Source: Pelagibius litoralis (lineage in GTDB: Bacteria > Pseudomonadota > Alphaproteobacteria > Kiloniellales > Kiloniellaceae). Taken from it: a stretch of DNA of 64,000 bases. Both the position numbers and the translations under genes were made by a program. A model generated the notes under the pieces. The model did not search any database. It was not told the origin of the DNA and saw only the letters and a list, made by a program, of their open reading frames with translations. The stretch spans positions 62,001 to 126,000 of the forward strand of contig NZ_JAAQPH010000002.1 of NCBI RefSeq assembly GCF_011683915.1. The letters run 5' to 3'. Each line of letters begins with the position of its first letter. Position 1 is the first letter of the stretch. Shown here in pieces: positions 1-7,210 of this stretch.

Positions 1-10
1 AGACTTTGCG

Positions 11-202
11 ATGCCCCTGATCGATAAGCTGCTGGCATTGCTTGCGATGGCGCTCTTTATCACCTTCCTGGGTATTCTGATCTGGTGGGTGCGTGAGCCC
101 GATCTGATCATTGTGGTAGGGGTCGTTACGGCGATGGCGCTGTATGACTTCTGGAAGGGTGCGGGCCATGGCAAGGCGATCACCATTCACAAGAAAGACT
201 AA
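11..202 (+). CDS. small two-helix membrane protein, unknown
   Basis: A 63-residue protein of unknown function. Two hydrophobic stretches are visible, about residues 6-26 and 32-46, joined by a short polar turn (VREPD). The basic tail (HGKAITIHKKD) would lie in the cytoplasm, so it looks like a small inner-membrane protein. The start is the first ATG in the window's frame; a longer form beginning before base 1 cannot be excluded. No ribosome binding site is clear in the ten bases available. I do not recognise the family. It may belong to an operon that ends here, since the next gene begins 86 bases later with its own weak GTG start. Confidence 0.6.
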   Translation: MPLIDKLLALLAMALFITFLGILIWWVREPDLIIVVGVVTAMALYDFWKGAGHGKAITIHKKD

Positions 203-288
203 CCGCCCTTCAAACCGGCCCTGCGGAGATCCGGCCTCGCCGCCGGCGCCAGCAGTGCTGATTTCCCTCAAGCGGCCATAGGATTCAA

Positions 289-597
289 GTGGGCCTCGAC
301 AATGACAAGTCGGCGGCCATGCGTGCGGCTTTTCAGGCGGACCTTGCCCGGCGCCTGAGCGAGATCGAAGCCGTGATCGATCAACTTCAGACAGGGCGCG
401 CGAGCTTCGAGGAGGCCTCTGCCGCCTTCTCAGCGCAACTCCATGATATCAAGGGCACCGGCCGGCCCTTCGGCGTGCCGCAGGCCACTGACCTTGCGGC
501 TGACTTCGAAAGAACCATCAAGACGGAAACCTGGCGTGAGGAGAACGCCCCCGGGCTTGTTCGGCAACTGGTTTCCCGGCTGAGAGCGCTCTGCTGA
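289..597 (+). CDS. stand-alone Hpt (histidine phosphotransfer) protein
   Basis: A 102-residue, mostly helical protein. The segment HDIKGTGRPFG at residues 52-62 fits the Hpt consensus H-x-[IL]-K-G-[ST]-[GA]-x-x-[FI]-G, with His52 as the likely phospho-accepting residue. Hpt proteins pass phosphoryl groups from hybrid kinases to response regulators in the cytoplasm. The GTG start follows a weak AGG about seven bases upstream; the next in-frame ATG is residue 11 and would still keep the whole Hpt bundle. No kinase is adjacent. A NarL-type response regulator follows 450 bases downstream, so a relay between the two is possible but is inference only. Confidence 0.7.
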   Translation: MGLDNDKSAAMRAAFQADLARRLSEIEAVIDQLQTGRASFEEASAAFSAQLHDIKGTGRPFGVPQATDLAADFERTIKTETWREENAPGLVRQLVSRLRALC

Positions 598-1049
598 CCC
601 CGTTCCGGCTTCATGGCCTGAACTTATTGAGTTGATCGTTACGTTCACTTTTTTGCGCGGATTGAATAAAGAAGCGAAAGACCCTGTACTCGGTTCGTCC
701 AAGACGCTATCGTCAGTAGATATGGGGTTGAATGATAGTCTTTACTATTCAGGGTAGTGGTAGGCCGCAAGGCGCAAATAATCGTGGTGTCCCTCCAAGA
801 GATTACCAATGTAGTCACGGGGTGATCGTCACACTGGCCATTTGCAGGTTTTATACTGCAGCAGACAGGAAGTCTGAAGTTCGGCGCCTGATCTGTGTGG
901 TGATGTGACGGGACTGGTCCATTACGGCAGAATTTCTCGTCTGTGACTGTCGCTGGGCCGGTGTGACATCTGCTGCAGTGCAGGTGTCACGAGGCTGCAA
1001 TCGGACTCCACTAGATTAAGATCGTCGCGGTCGAGGGGAGAGAAGACCG
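598..1049. other. 452-base intergenic region upstream of a response regulator gene
   Basis: I see no convincing gene here. The stretch is more AT-rich than the flanks around 620-760 and probably holds the promoter of the response regulator gene. The one clear structure is the inverted repeat at 963-990, listed separately. No sigma-54 site was found by eye. Confidence 0.5.
963..990. promoter_or_regulatory. 11-bp inverted repeat upstream of the response regulator
   Basis: GTGACATCTGC at 963-973 and GCAGGTGTCAC at 980-990 are inverted copies with one mismatch and a 6-base spacer. They lie 60-87 bases before the ATG at 1050. The symmetry and spacing suit an operator for a dimeric regulator, possibly autoregulation, or a hairpin in the 5' leader. 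The function is inferred. Confidence 0.4.
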
Positions 1050-1793
1050 ATGAAGATTGCTCTGGCGGATGATCATGCGCTTTTCCGGGCTGGCCTTTGC
1101 AGTGCCCTTAAGGATGCATTCGGTCCGCAAACACAAGTTCTCGAGGCCGCCGACCGGGATGGCCTCGCAGCCACTTTGGAGAACGAAACCTGCATCGACC
1201 TGGTGATCTGCGATCTGCGGATGCCCGGCATGGAGACCGATGACAGCGTTGCAGGTTTGGTGCGCATCAATACAGCCATACCCCTGGTCATGGTCTCTGC
1301 ATCCGATGAACCAGCCGATGCCTGCGGTGCGATCAGGCAAGGGGCTAAAGGATACATCCTGAAGAGCGATAGCATGGCGGTCCTGCAGCATGCCTTGGAA
1401 CTGGTCCTTGCCGGTGGCACCTATGCGCCGGTGGAAGCGCTGATGGCCGGTGGGGACATGGCCGCGGATAGCGGCACGCTCAGGGCATCTCCACGTTCCG
1501 GCCCGCCTTTGCCGGCCCTCAGCGAGCGCCAGAAAATGATTTTTGAGCGCCTCGCCGAAGGAAAATCAAACAAGGTCATTGCCCGGGAACTGGGGATCGC
1601 GGAAGGAACGGTGAAGGCGCAGCTGCGCACGGTTTTCCGCAAACTCGGCGTCGCCAATCGCGTCCAGGCCGCCTTGGCCGCCGCCCAGGTGCTGGAACCC
1701 TCAGCTGCGGAGAGCCGCCCCGCGGGTCTCCAAGTGGCGACCGGTCATGGCGGGGAAGAAGGAAAGATCTATCCCTTCCCGGGTCAGGCGTAG
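1050..1793 (+). CDS. NarL/FixJ-family response regulator with LuxR-type HTH
   Basis: A 247-residue two-component response regulator. The N-terminal receiver domain (about 1-120) has the acidic pair Asp7-Asp8, the phospho-acceptor Asp55 (VICDLRMPG), a Ser/Thr switch in VMVSASDEP and a conserved Lys in KGYILKSD. A linker leads to a LuxR-type helix-turn-helix at about 155-215 (LSERQKMIFERLAEGKSNK then IARELGIAEGTVKAQL). It is a cytoplasmic DNA-binding activator or repressor. The ATG follows a purine-rich GGGGAGAGAAG. An inverted repeat just upstream could be its own operator. It lies between an Hpt gene and the amyloid-like locus, so control of that locus is plausible, but nothing in the sequence proves it. 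Confidence 0.9.
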   Translation: MKIALADDHALFRAGLCSALKDAFGPQTQVLEAADRDGLAATLENETCIDLVICDLRMPGMETDDSVAGLVRINTAIPLVMVSASDEPADACGAIRQGAKGYILKSDSMAVLQHALELVLAGGTYAPVEALMAGGDMAADSGTLRASPRSGPPLPALSERQKMIFERLAEGKSNKVIARELGIAEGTVKAQLRTVFRKLGVANRVQAALAAAQVLEPSAAESRPAGLQVATGHGGEEGKIYPFPGQA

Positions 1794-2006
1794 CAATTGA
1801 TCGATTTCTTTTTCCTTGATTTGATCTGCAGCTTGATCTGCCATTCGGCATCCTATTAGCCTTGCCGGGATGTCCAAGGCCTTCTTCTAGAGCCTTTCGG
1901 TGCGTGGGTGCCTGCCATGGCATGCCACTTGCTACGGATCTCCGTGGGGATCGGTGTGACTGTCCGGCGTCTGCGACGGGGCGCGCTGACCCGGGCGGGG
2001 GTTGCG

Positions 2007-2324
2007 ATGAAGTTAGCGGCTTTTTGGCTGATCGTTGCGGGCAGTGTGCTGCCCTTGATGCTTGTTGTTAAGGGTGGTGCGGCGGACCGAGTCCAGAACT
2101 TCGAGGTTCTTCTTGAAGTCGAGATCCCTGCGGTCAGCGAACACGAACTCAGTCAGCAGCAGGCAAAGGGCCTTTCAGATCAAGGCTTTTCCTCCGACGG
2201 CGTGCCGGACGACTGGGGCGTCATCCTGTGGGATGAGATCAAACCGATGAAACCGGGCGCCCCACAACCACAGCCACAACCGGGCCGGGGACAGAGTTCT
2301 TTCAGCGCGTCTCAGAGCCGCTGA
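2007..2324 (+). CDS. small secreted protein upstream of the amyloid operon
   Basis: A 105-residue protein with a clear N-terminal signal or anchor: MKLAAFWLIVAGSVLPLML, with possible cleavage after GGAAD. The mature part is acidic in its middle (FEVLLEVEIPAVSEHELS) and ends in a Pro/Gln stretch (PQPQPQPGRG). I chose the ATG at 2007 because a GGGCGGGGG Shine-Dalgarno stretch precedes it and because it places the hydrophobic segment at the N-terminus; the open frame continues upstream to 1908. I do not recognise the family. It sits about 510 bases before the repeat amyloid gene on the same strand and could be an accessory of that system, in the position FapA holds in Pseudomonas, but no similarity supports this. 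Confidence 0.6.
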   Translation: MKLAAFWLIVAGSVLPLMLVVKGGAADRVQNFEVLLEVEIPAVSEHELSQQQAKGLSDQGFSSDGVPDDWGVILWDEIKPMKPGAPQPQPQPGRGQSSFSASQSR

Positions 2325-2529
2325 TGCTGAGGCCTTTGCCGACGGTCCGCTTGGCGCCGCTCCCGTACTTGGCCATGTTCACACTCTTTACGGTGTAACG
2401 CAGCTGTAACACTGCGCTGTTCCTTGCGGGGCGGGCGGTTAAATGTGGGTATCCGGCGATTTTGGCTACCCCTTTACGGCTCCGGCGAAGGCTGCCTGGC
2501 TGCCCTTGTCACGCTACCCGGACAAATGC

Positions 2530-2556
2530 GTAAAGCCACTATACAGGCTGTAAAGC
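2530..2556 (+). promoter_or_regulatory. candidate enhancer: paired GTAAAGC direct repeats
   Basis: GTAAAGC occurs at 2530-2536 and again at 2550-2556, exactly 20 bases apart or about two helical turns. A reverse-strand GTAAAG lies near 2473-2478. The pair sits about 100-120 bases upstream of the sigma-54 promoter, a usual distance for binding by an enhancer-binding protein. The regulator at 8690-10081 is the obvious candidate to bind. This is inference from spacing only. Confidence 0.35.
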
Positions 2557-2652
2557 GATTAGCGCCCGGTATTGGTTTCAAGGCTTACACGCGGTCTGCG
2601 CGTAGAGCTTCAACCCCCTAAGATCACTCGAGAATTTGCTGTGTTCGATTTG

Positions 2653-2668
2653 TGGCACGGCGGTTGCG
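2653..2668 (+). promoter_or_regulatory. sigma-54 (-24/-12) promoter of the amyloid operon
   Basis: The sequence TGGCACGGCGGTTGCG matches the RpoN consensus TGGCACG-N4-TTGC[AT] at every fixed position except the last degenerate base. The GG and GC cores are at 2654-2655 and 2666-2667 with the required spacing. Transcription would start near 2680, giving a leader of about 160 bases before the ATG at 2838. Sigma-54 promoters need an AAA+ activator, and one is encoded at 8690-10081, which strengthens the call. Confidence 0.85.
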
Positions 2669-2837
2669 TTGTTGGGGCTGGGGTTGCGCGCTTGCGCGGA
2701 CCCCCGGCCGGAAGGTCCCGTAAAGGTCGAGCCCGAGGGGAAGCCAGGGGGTGGAGGTCTGTCGGGGGAGACTTCCGGGGAACGGCGCTTCCAGGGAGGA
2801 AGCAATGAACCGGATAACGCATCAAGAGGAGAAAACC

Positions 2838-5150
2838 ATGAGAAAGTCTCTGATCGCGGGGGCCTCTGTCTTCGCATTGGTCGCGGGGCTGAGCGGGACG
2901 GCCTTTGCGCAAAGCGCCGACCTGAACAGCGCCAGCGCCACCAACACTATGAACCAGGATGTTGTGAACAAGGCTTCTGCGACCGACGACGAGAATTCCA
3001 ACGACGGTATCGGCGGCGATCCTTCGGAATCGTTCAACAACAATTTCGATCAGCACACCTTCCAGGACCAGGTGCTGAACCAGAACAACATCAATTCCGG
3101 CATCAACTCGGCGCAGCAGGGCGGCAATGCAGCGGCCATCGCCGTTGACGGTGACGGTGCCGGCGGCGGCGGCGGACCGGATGTTGAGACCAACATCGCC
3201 AAGGCGAAGAATGACGCCACCCAGACAGTGACGAATAAGGCGGAGGTCGACTCGCCGGATGACGAGGGATTGGGCGACGGTATCGGTGGCTCCGCCGAGG
3301 ACTCTTTCAACAACAACTTCGGCGCCGACACTTTCGACAACCAGGTGATCAACCAGAACAACATCAACTCTGGTGTGAACTCTGCCCAGCAAGGGGGCAA
3401 CGCAGCGGCCATCGCCGTCGATCTGGACGGTGCCACCGGCCCGACGCCCGTGAAGAACACGGCTGAAGCTGACAACGTTCTGGATCAGACGGTTACCAAC
3501 AAGGCTCTGGTTGGCGATGACAGTGACGGCAACGACGCGATTCTGGGCGAGAACAACGACTCCAATAACAACAACTTTGGCAGTCGCACCTTCGAAAACC
3601 AGGTGATCAACCAGAACAACATCAATTCCGGACTGAATTCCGCCCAACAGGGTGCTAACACGGTGGCTATCGCAGTCAGTGCTCAGGACGGCGCAACCCC
3701 CAGCTTCGGTGTTGTCGAGCTTGACAGCGAAACAGCCGAGGTGATCAACAGCGCGATTGAGAACGTAGCAGAGGCTTTTGATCTCGATGCCTCGGCGATT
3801 GGCAACGGCGGCGATCCGGAAGCCAGCGAAATCAACAAAGCGACGGCGACATCCGATGGTGTGCAGGATGTCACCAATGTGGCCAAGAACGAGGCTGAAA
3901 CCAATGATGACGGTGGCGCTGGCGGCGACCCCGACGACTCCTTCGCCAATGAGTTTGGCTTCGAGACCTTCGAGAACCAGACGATCAATCAGAACAACAT
4001 CAATGCCGGTATCAATTCTGCACAGCAGGGTGCCAACACGGTCGCTATCGCAACCGATGTGGATGACGGTGATGTCGACGGCGAAGACATGAACATTGCC
4101 AACGCAAAGTCGACCCAGGATCAACAGTTCTCAAACAAGGCCAAGGCCGCGGGTGAGGATAACGACGGTGTTGGAGGGTTCGACGACAACGATAACTCCG
4201 ACTCACTCTATAACAATTTTGGTGAGGAAACCTTCAAGGATCAGGTGATCAACCAGAACAACATCAACGCCGGCATCAACAACGGCCAGCAGGGCATGGA
4301 TACGGTGGCTCTGGCGATCGACAATTCGGCGAGTGACATGGACACCAACATGGCGACCGCCAAGAGCGACGGAACCCAGAATGGTGAAAACATCGCGAAT
4401 GATTCCTCTCAGGGGGATCGTCCGGATGCGGATGATGGCGACCCTGTCGAGCACGGGCTCGGTATCGGTGGCGGTGCGGAGGAAAGCAACCTGAACAATC
4501 AGTTTGGGGACAACACCTTCGAGAACCAGGTGATCAATCAGAACAACATCAACGCCGGTATCAACTCCGCACAGCAGGGTGCCAATACGGCCGCTATCGC
4601 TGTGGCCGATGACGGCAGCATTGTCGACACGAACATCGCCACATCCAAGACTTTCCTGGATCAGGGTGATGACGAGGCTCCGTTGAGCAACCTTGCCAAG
4701 GTAACGGGCGACGAAAGCGGTGGCGTCGGCGGTAATCCAACCGGCCAGGGCGACGGCGAGGACCCTTTCACCAACGAGTTCGGTGAAGCGACCTTCCAGG
4801 ACCAGGTGATCAACCAGAACAACATCAACAGCGGTATCAATTCCGCCCAGCAGGGTGCGAACACCGTGGCGATGGCGATTGATCTGGGTGGTGGCGGCGG
4901 CCTCGACCTGAATACCGCTGTGGCTCTTTCCGACCTGGACCAGACCGTCACCAATACTGCGACGGTCAGCGGGAACAGCAATGCCGGCATCGGCGGCAGC
5001 CCCGAGTACGCCTTTAACAACAACTTCGGTGACAACACCTTCCGTAACCAAGTGATGAACCAGAACAACATCAACTCTGGCATCAACTCGGTTCAGCAGG
5101 GCGCGAACACCGTTGCCGTCGCATTCAGCGGCAACTCCTCGGGCAACTAA
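2838..5150 (+). CDS. secreted eight-repeat N/Q-rich protein, FapC-like amyloid subunit
   Basis: A 770-residue secreted protein. The signal peptide runs MRKSLIAGASVFALVAGLSG to TAFAQ. The rest is built from eight imperfect units of roughly 80-110 residues. Each unit has a half like Q-x-VTNKA, then an Asp/Gly-rich linker (often GIGG), then a core with NNNFG, TFxNQVINQNNINSG and INSAQQGANTVAIAV. N/Q-rich ladder repeats of this kind are typical of functional amyloids; the G[IV]N-x-A-x-QQ-x-N pattern recalls the repeats of Pseudomonas FapC. I chose the ATG at 2838, preceded by AAGAGGAG, because it exposes the signal peptide; the frame is open from 2751. It is the first gene of a sigma-54-driven operon with a small homologue and a C39-type peptidase. 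Pseudomonas FapC has about three repeats, so this is a much larger version. A non-amyloid adhesin is the main alternative. Confidence 0.8.
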   Translation: MRKSLIAGASVFALVAGLSGTAFAQSADLNSASATNTMNQDVVNKASATDDENSNDGIGGDPSESFNNNFDQHTFQDQVLNQNNINSGINSAQQGGNAAAIAVDGDGAGGGGGPDVETNIAKAKNDATQTVTNKAEVDSPDDEGLGDGIGGSAEDSFNNNFGADTFDNQVINQNNINSGVNSAQQGGNAAAIAVDLDGATGPTPVKNTAEADNVLDQTVTNKALVGDDSDGNDAILGENNDSNNNNFGSRTFENQVINQNNINSGLNSAQQGANTVAIAVSAQDGATPSFGVVELDSETAEVINSAIENVAEAFDLDASAIGNGGDPEASEINKATATSDGVQDVTNVAKNEAETNDDGGAGGDPDDSFANEFGFETFENQTINQNNINAGINSAQQGANTVAIATDVDDGDVDGEDMNIANAKSTQDQQFSNKAKAAGEDNDGVGGFDDNDNSDSLYNNFGEETFKDQVINQNNINAGINNGQQGMDTVALAIDNSASDMDTNMATAKSDGTQNGENIANDSSQGDRPDADDGDPVEHGLGIGGGAEESNLNNQFGDNTFENQVINQNNINAGINSAQQGANTAAIAVADDGSIVDTNIATSKTFLDQGDDEAPLSNLAKVTGDESGGVGGNPTGQGDGEDPFTNEFGEATFQDQVINQNNINSGINSAQQGANTVAMAIDLGGGGGLDLNTAVALSDLDQTVTNTATVSGNSNAGIGGSPEYAFNNNFGDNTFRNQVMNQNNINSGINSVQQGANTVAVAFSGNSSGN

Positions 5151-5180
5151 GCCGGGGGTAGGCCTGCGGAATGCAGGGAC

Positions 5181-5220
5181 GATTGGACCGGTGGGGCTTT
5201 GGCCCCACCGGGCTCCAATC
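5181..5220 (+). promoter_or_regulatory. strong intergenic stem-loop between major and minor subunit genes
   Basis: The arm CCGGTGGGGC (5188-5197) pairs perfectly with GCCCCACCGG (5202-5211) around a TTTG loop. An outer stem GATTGGA (5181-5187) with TCCAATC (5214-5220) extends it across a 2-base bulge, giving 17 base pairs. No T-run follows, so it is not a standard terminator. It lies 31 bases after the major subunit stop. It could protect the 3' end of the major subunit message or reduce read-through, so that the large subunit is made in excess over the minor subunit and secretion genes. Confidence 0.65.
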
Positions 5221-5263
5221 GAAAAGAGACGGATATCGATTGCAATGCTCGGGAGGCATTGAG

Positions 5264-5653
5264 ATGAAGTTCAAGATCCGAATATCAAGACTGGCGGCAG
5301 CATTTGCTGGAGCCAGTCTGTGCTTTGCCGCTTCGACGGCGGCTTTCGCGGAGGACCCCTTTGCCGATTGGCAGAATGTGAACGAGGGTACTTTGTTCAG
5401 CGAACGCGGCGGCGACATTGCCGTAGCGGTGGACGATTCCGCCTTGGCGGCAGCGGTCGGTCTGCAGCACCAGACCGTTACCAATACCATCCATGTGACC
5501 GGTAATCTTTCAGGCGGTACGATCAACGCCGGCAACGGCACCTTTGCCGACCAGGTGATGTCATTGAACGTCATCAACACCGGAAACAATGTCGCCCTCC
5601 AGAACCAGAATGTGATTGCTGTCACCGTGGTCGACAGCATGATCACGCCGTAG
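5264..5653 (+). CDS. secreted one-repeat homologue, possible FapB-like minor subunit or nucleator
   Basis: A 129-residue secreted protein with signal peptide MKFKIRISRLAAAFAGASLC to AFAE. The mature part contains one degenerate copy of the repeat of the gene before it: QTVTNTIHV corresponds to QTVTNKA, and NGTFADQVMSLNVINTGNN followed by VALQNQNVIAVTV corresponds to the TFxNQVINQNNINSG core and its INSAQQGANTVAIAV tail. The ATG at 5264 has GGGAGG seven bases upstream. A small, repeat-bearing partner next to the major subunit suggests a nucleator or cap, as FapB is to FapC, or CsgB to CsgA in curli. The role is inferred; the homology to the upstream repeats is visible directly. Confidence 0.7.
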   Translation: MKFKIRISRLAAAFAGASLCFAASTAAFAEDPFADWQNVNEGTLFSERGGDIAVAVDDSALAAAVGLQHQTVTNTIHVTGNLSGGTINAGNGTFADQVMSLNVINTGNNVALQNQNVIAVTVVDSMITP

Positions 5654-5664
5654 GGAGGTGCGGC

Positions 5665-6393
5665 ATGAGCTCGCAACTGTCATTGTCGAACAAGGCCGCT
5701 GCGGTTTTCTTCGCCGCTGCGGTCACGCTTAGCGCCATGGCACCATTTTCTTCGGCCCGGGCGGCGGATGCGCGCTTTGTCTCTGCCGGCGGTATGTCCT
5801 TTAACCTGAAGGTTCAAAGCATCAAGGAAAGGAAATGGCACTCTGTGGTCCGCCAGGAGAGGGATTTTTCCTGCGGGTCTGCGGCGGTGGCGACGCTGCT
5901 TTCCTACCACTACGGTCGGCCGACCGAGGAAGTCGAGGTTTTCGACGCCATGTTCGCCGTTGGTGACCGTCAGAAAATCATGGCGCAGGGTTTCTCACTT
6001 CTTGATATGAAGCGATTTCTCGATGCGCGCGGCTACACGGCCGACGGTTTCCGCGTCAGCCTCGACAAGCTTGCGGAGGTCGGCGTGCCGGCCATCGTCT
6101 TGCTCGACCTGTATGGCTACAAGCATTTTGTGGTGATCAAGGGGGTAACGGCAGAACATGTTCTGGTCGGTGACCCGTCACGCGGCATTCAGCGATATAA
6201 GCGCACCGACTTCGGTAAACTCTTGGCCAATGACATCGTGTTCGTCGTGCGCACCCAGGTCGAGATCGCCAAAGCCAACTTCAATCTTGTGGATGACTGG
6301 AGCGCGCATCCAAGCGCTCCTTTTGGGCCGGCAGTCAGTCAAAGCAGCCTGGCGAACATCACGATCTACCTGCCCGGAACTGGAACCCGCTGA
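5665..6393 (+). CDS. secreted C39-family cysteine peptidase, FapD-like
   Basis: A 242-residue protein with an N-terminal signal (hydrophobic residues 11-30, then SSARAADA). The C39 peptidase motifs are intact: catalytic Cys70 in RDFSCGSAAVATLL, His154 in YGYKHFVVIKG and Asp170 in VLVGDPSRG. There are no ABC transporter domains, so this is the free-standing exported type, not a bacteriocin exporter. FapD of the Pseudomonas amyloid operon is a C39-like peptidase, and this gene stands in the same operon as the repeat subunits, 11 bases after the minor subunit stop and behind a GGGAGG site. It probably acts in the periplasm on amyloid precursors or on the secretion pore. The substrate is not known from the sequence. 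Confidence 0.8.
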   Translation: MSSQLSLSNKAAAVFFAAAVTLSAMAPFSSARAADARFVSAGGMSFNLKVQSIKERKWHSVVRQERDFSCGSAAVATLLSYHYGRPTEEVEVFDAMFAVGDRQKIMAQGFSLLDMKRFLDARGYTADGFRVSLDKLAEVGVPAIVLLDLYGYKHFVVIKGVTAEHVLVGDPSRGIQRYKRTDFGKLLANDIVFVVRTQVEIAKANFNLVDDWSAHPSAPFGPAVSQSSLANITIYLPGTGTR

Positions 6394-6405
6394 GGGACGA
6401 ACTCG

Positions 6406-7065
6406 ATGTTGAATTCCATAGAACACCCAATGTTCCGAACAATCGCTGGCCGGCCGGCTTCAGGCTTGCGTCGCTTTGCTGTGATGCTTGGCCTGGTTCT
6501 GGCCACGGGGGCCTGCGCAGGCGGTGAGATGGTCAGTGGGACGTTGCCGAGCGGCGACGCAGCCTGCCAGGTCGATCGGGCCGGGCTTTGCGACGCCAGG
6601 GAGAACGTCCTGATCGCCATGGCCAGTGGGCGGGCGATCGCTCAGGATGCCGTCGTCGAGGAGGAGGTTCTGGAAGAGCAGCGCGGCGGTTTCATCTCCG
6701 TTGGCGGGTTTCAGGTCGATTTCGGGTTTGAGTTCAGCACGATGGTGAACGGGTCATCGCAGCTCACGACCGTCCTCACTCTGAACGACATTATCAGCGG
6801 CAACGGCATCGTTCCCAATCTCAACTCGATTTCTGTTTCCAATGGTGCAGCGGGGGGCACGGACATTATCCACGCCGCCGGGCCGGACGGGATCAGTGCA
6901 ACCATCCTGAATTCCCAAGATGGGGTCCAGATCGAAAACGTTTCAACGCTGGCGATCGATATTATCGGCCTTCGCAACGTGCGCAAGGGCGGCCGGGCGC
7001 TCGGCAACGGCCGGCGGATGCCGATGGAGACCCAGCAATCAATCATTCGCAGCCTGGCCCGATAA
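6406..7065 (+). CDS. secreted protein, last gene of the amyloid operon, possible FapE-like
   Basis: A 219-residue protein. A hydrophobic segment at about 27-38 ends in ATGACAGG, giving a signal peptide or a weak lipobox with Cys near 37 as lipid site. A short acidic stretch (VVEEEVLEEQ) precedes a region rich in beta-type residues and Asn/Ser/Gly, FISVGGFQVDFGFEF and then LTLNDIISGNGIVPNLNSIS. The C-terminus is basic (RKGGRALGNGRRMP). I do not recognise the family with certainty. It starts 12 bases after the peptidase stop with GAGG upstream, and its transcription ends at the terminator at 7148-7172. Its position suggests an extracellular or periplasmic accessory such as FapE; the weak N/S-rich resemblance to the repeats is not proof. 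Confidence 0.65.
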   Translation: MLNSIEHPMFRTIAGRPASGLRRFAVMLGLVLATGACAGGEMVSGTLPSGDAACQVDRAGLCDARENVLIAMASGRAIAQDAVVEEEVLEEQRGGFISVGGFQVDFGFEFSTMVNGSSQLTTVLTLNDIISGNGIVPNLNSISVSNGAAGGTDIIHAAGPDGISATILNSQDGVQIENVSTLAIDIIGLRNVRKGGRALGNGRRMPMETQQSIIRSLAR

Positions 7066-7147
7066 AAAAGAGGCGGAGCGATATTCAAGATAAGCGGTAA
7101 AGCCGGTATCGATATCTGATTTGAAATTTGAATGTGCAGAGCAAAGA

Positions 7148-7172
7148 GAAAGGGGCCGAAAGGCCTTTTTTT
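7148..7172 (+). terminator. bidirectional rho-independent terminator between convergent genes
   Basis: GGCC (7154-7157), GAAA loop (7158-7161) and GGCC (7162-7165) form a stem with flanking AAAGG paired to TTTTT, followed by seven T residues at 7166-7172. On the minus strand the same stem is followed by CCTTTCTCTTT, so it can also stop transcription of the barrel gene coming from the other side. Confidence 0.8.
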
Positions 7173-7210
7173 CACGTCTACTTTACATCACCCTTGGTTC
7201 GGATCAGCCT

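Larger units (their letters stand above)
2325..2837 (+). other. 513-base leader and promoter region of the amyloid operon
   Basis: No gene is supported here. The region contains repeated GTAA-type words (TTACggtGTAA at 2388-2398, GTAAC at 2406-2410, GTAAAGC at 2530-2536 and 2550-2556), a near-perfect sigma-54 promoter at 2653-2668, and a GC-rich leader of about 160 bases that ends in the ribosome binding site AAGAGGAG before the ATG at 2838. Confidence 0.6.

Noticed and set aside
2610-5051. Long minus-strand open frames (504 and 282 codons) opposite the repeat amyloid gene
   Set aside because: They arise from the repetitive codon pattern of the plus-strand gene, which has a signal peptide, ribosome binding site and sigma-54 promoter.
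5181-5220. Rho-independent terminator after the major subunit gene
   Set aside because: The stem is strong but no T-run follows, and downstream genes lie in the same operon with good ribosome binding sites.
5665-6393. Bacteriocin-processing peptidase
   Set aside because: The protein has its own signal peptide and no ABC transporter domains, and no double-glycine leader peptide is nearby.
2838-7065. Curli (csg) system
   Set aside because: No CsgG, CsgE, CsgF or CsgD-type gene is present; the C39-type peptidase and the coiled-coil barrel fit the Fap system better.
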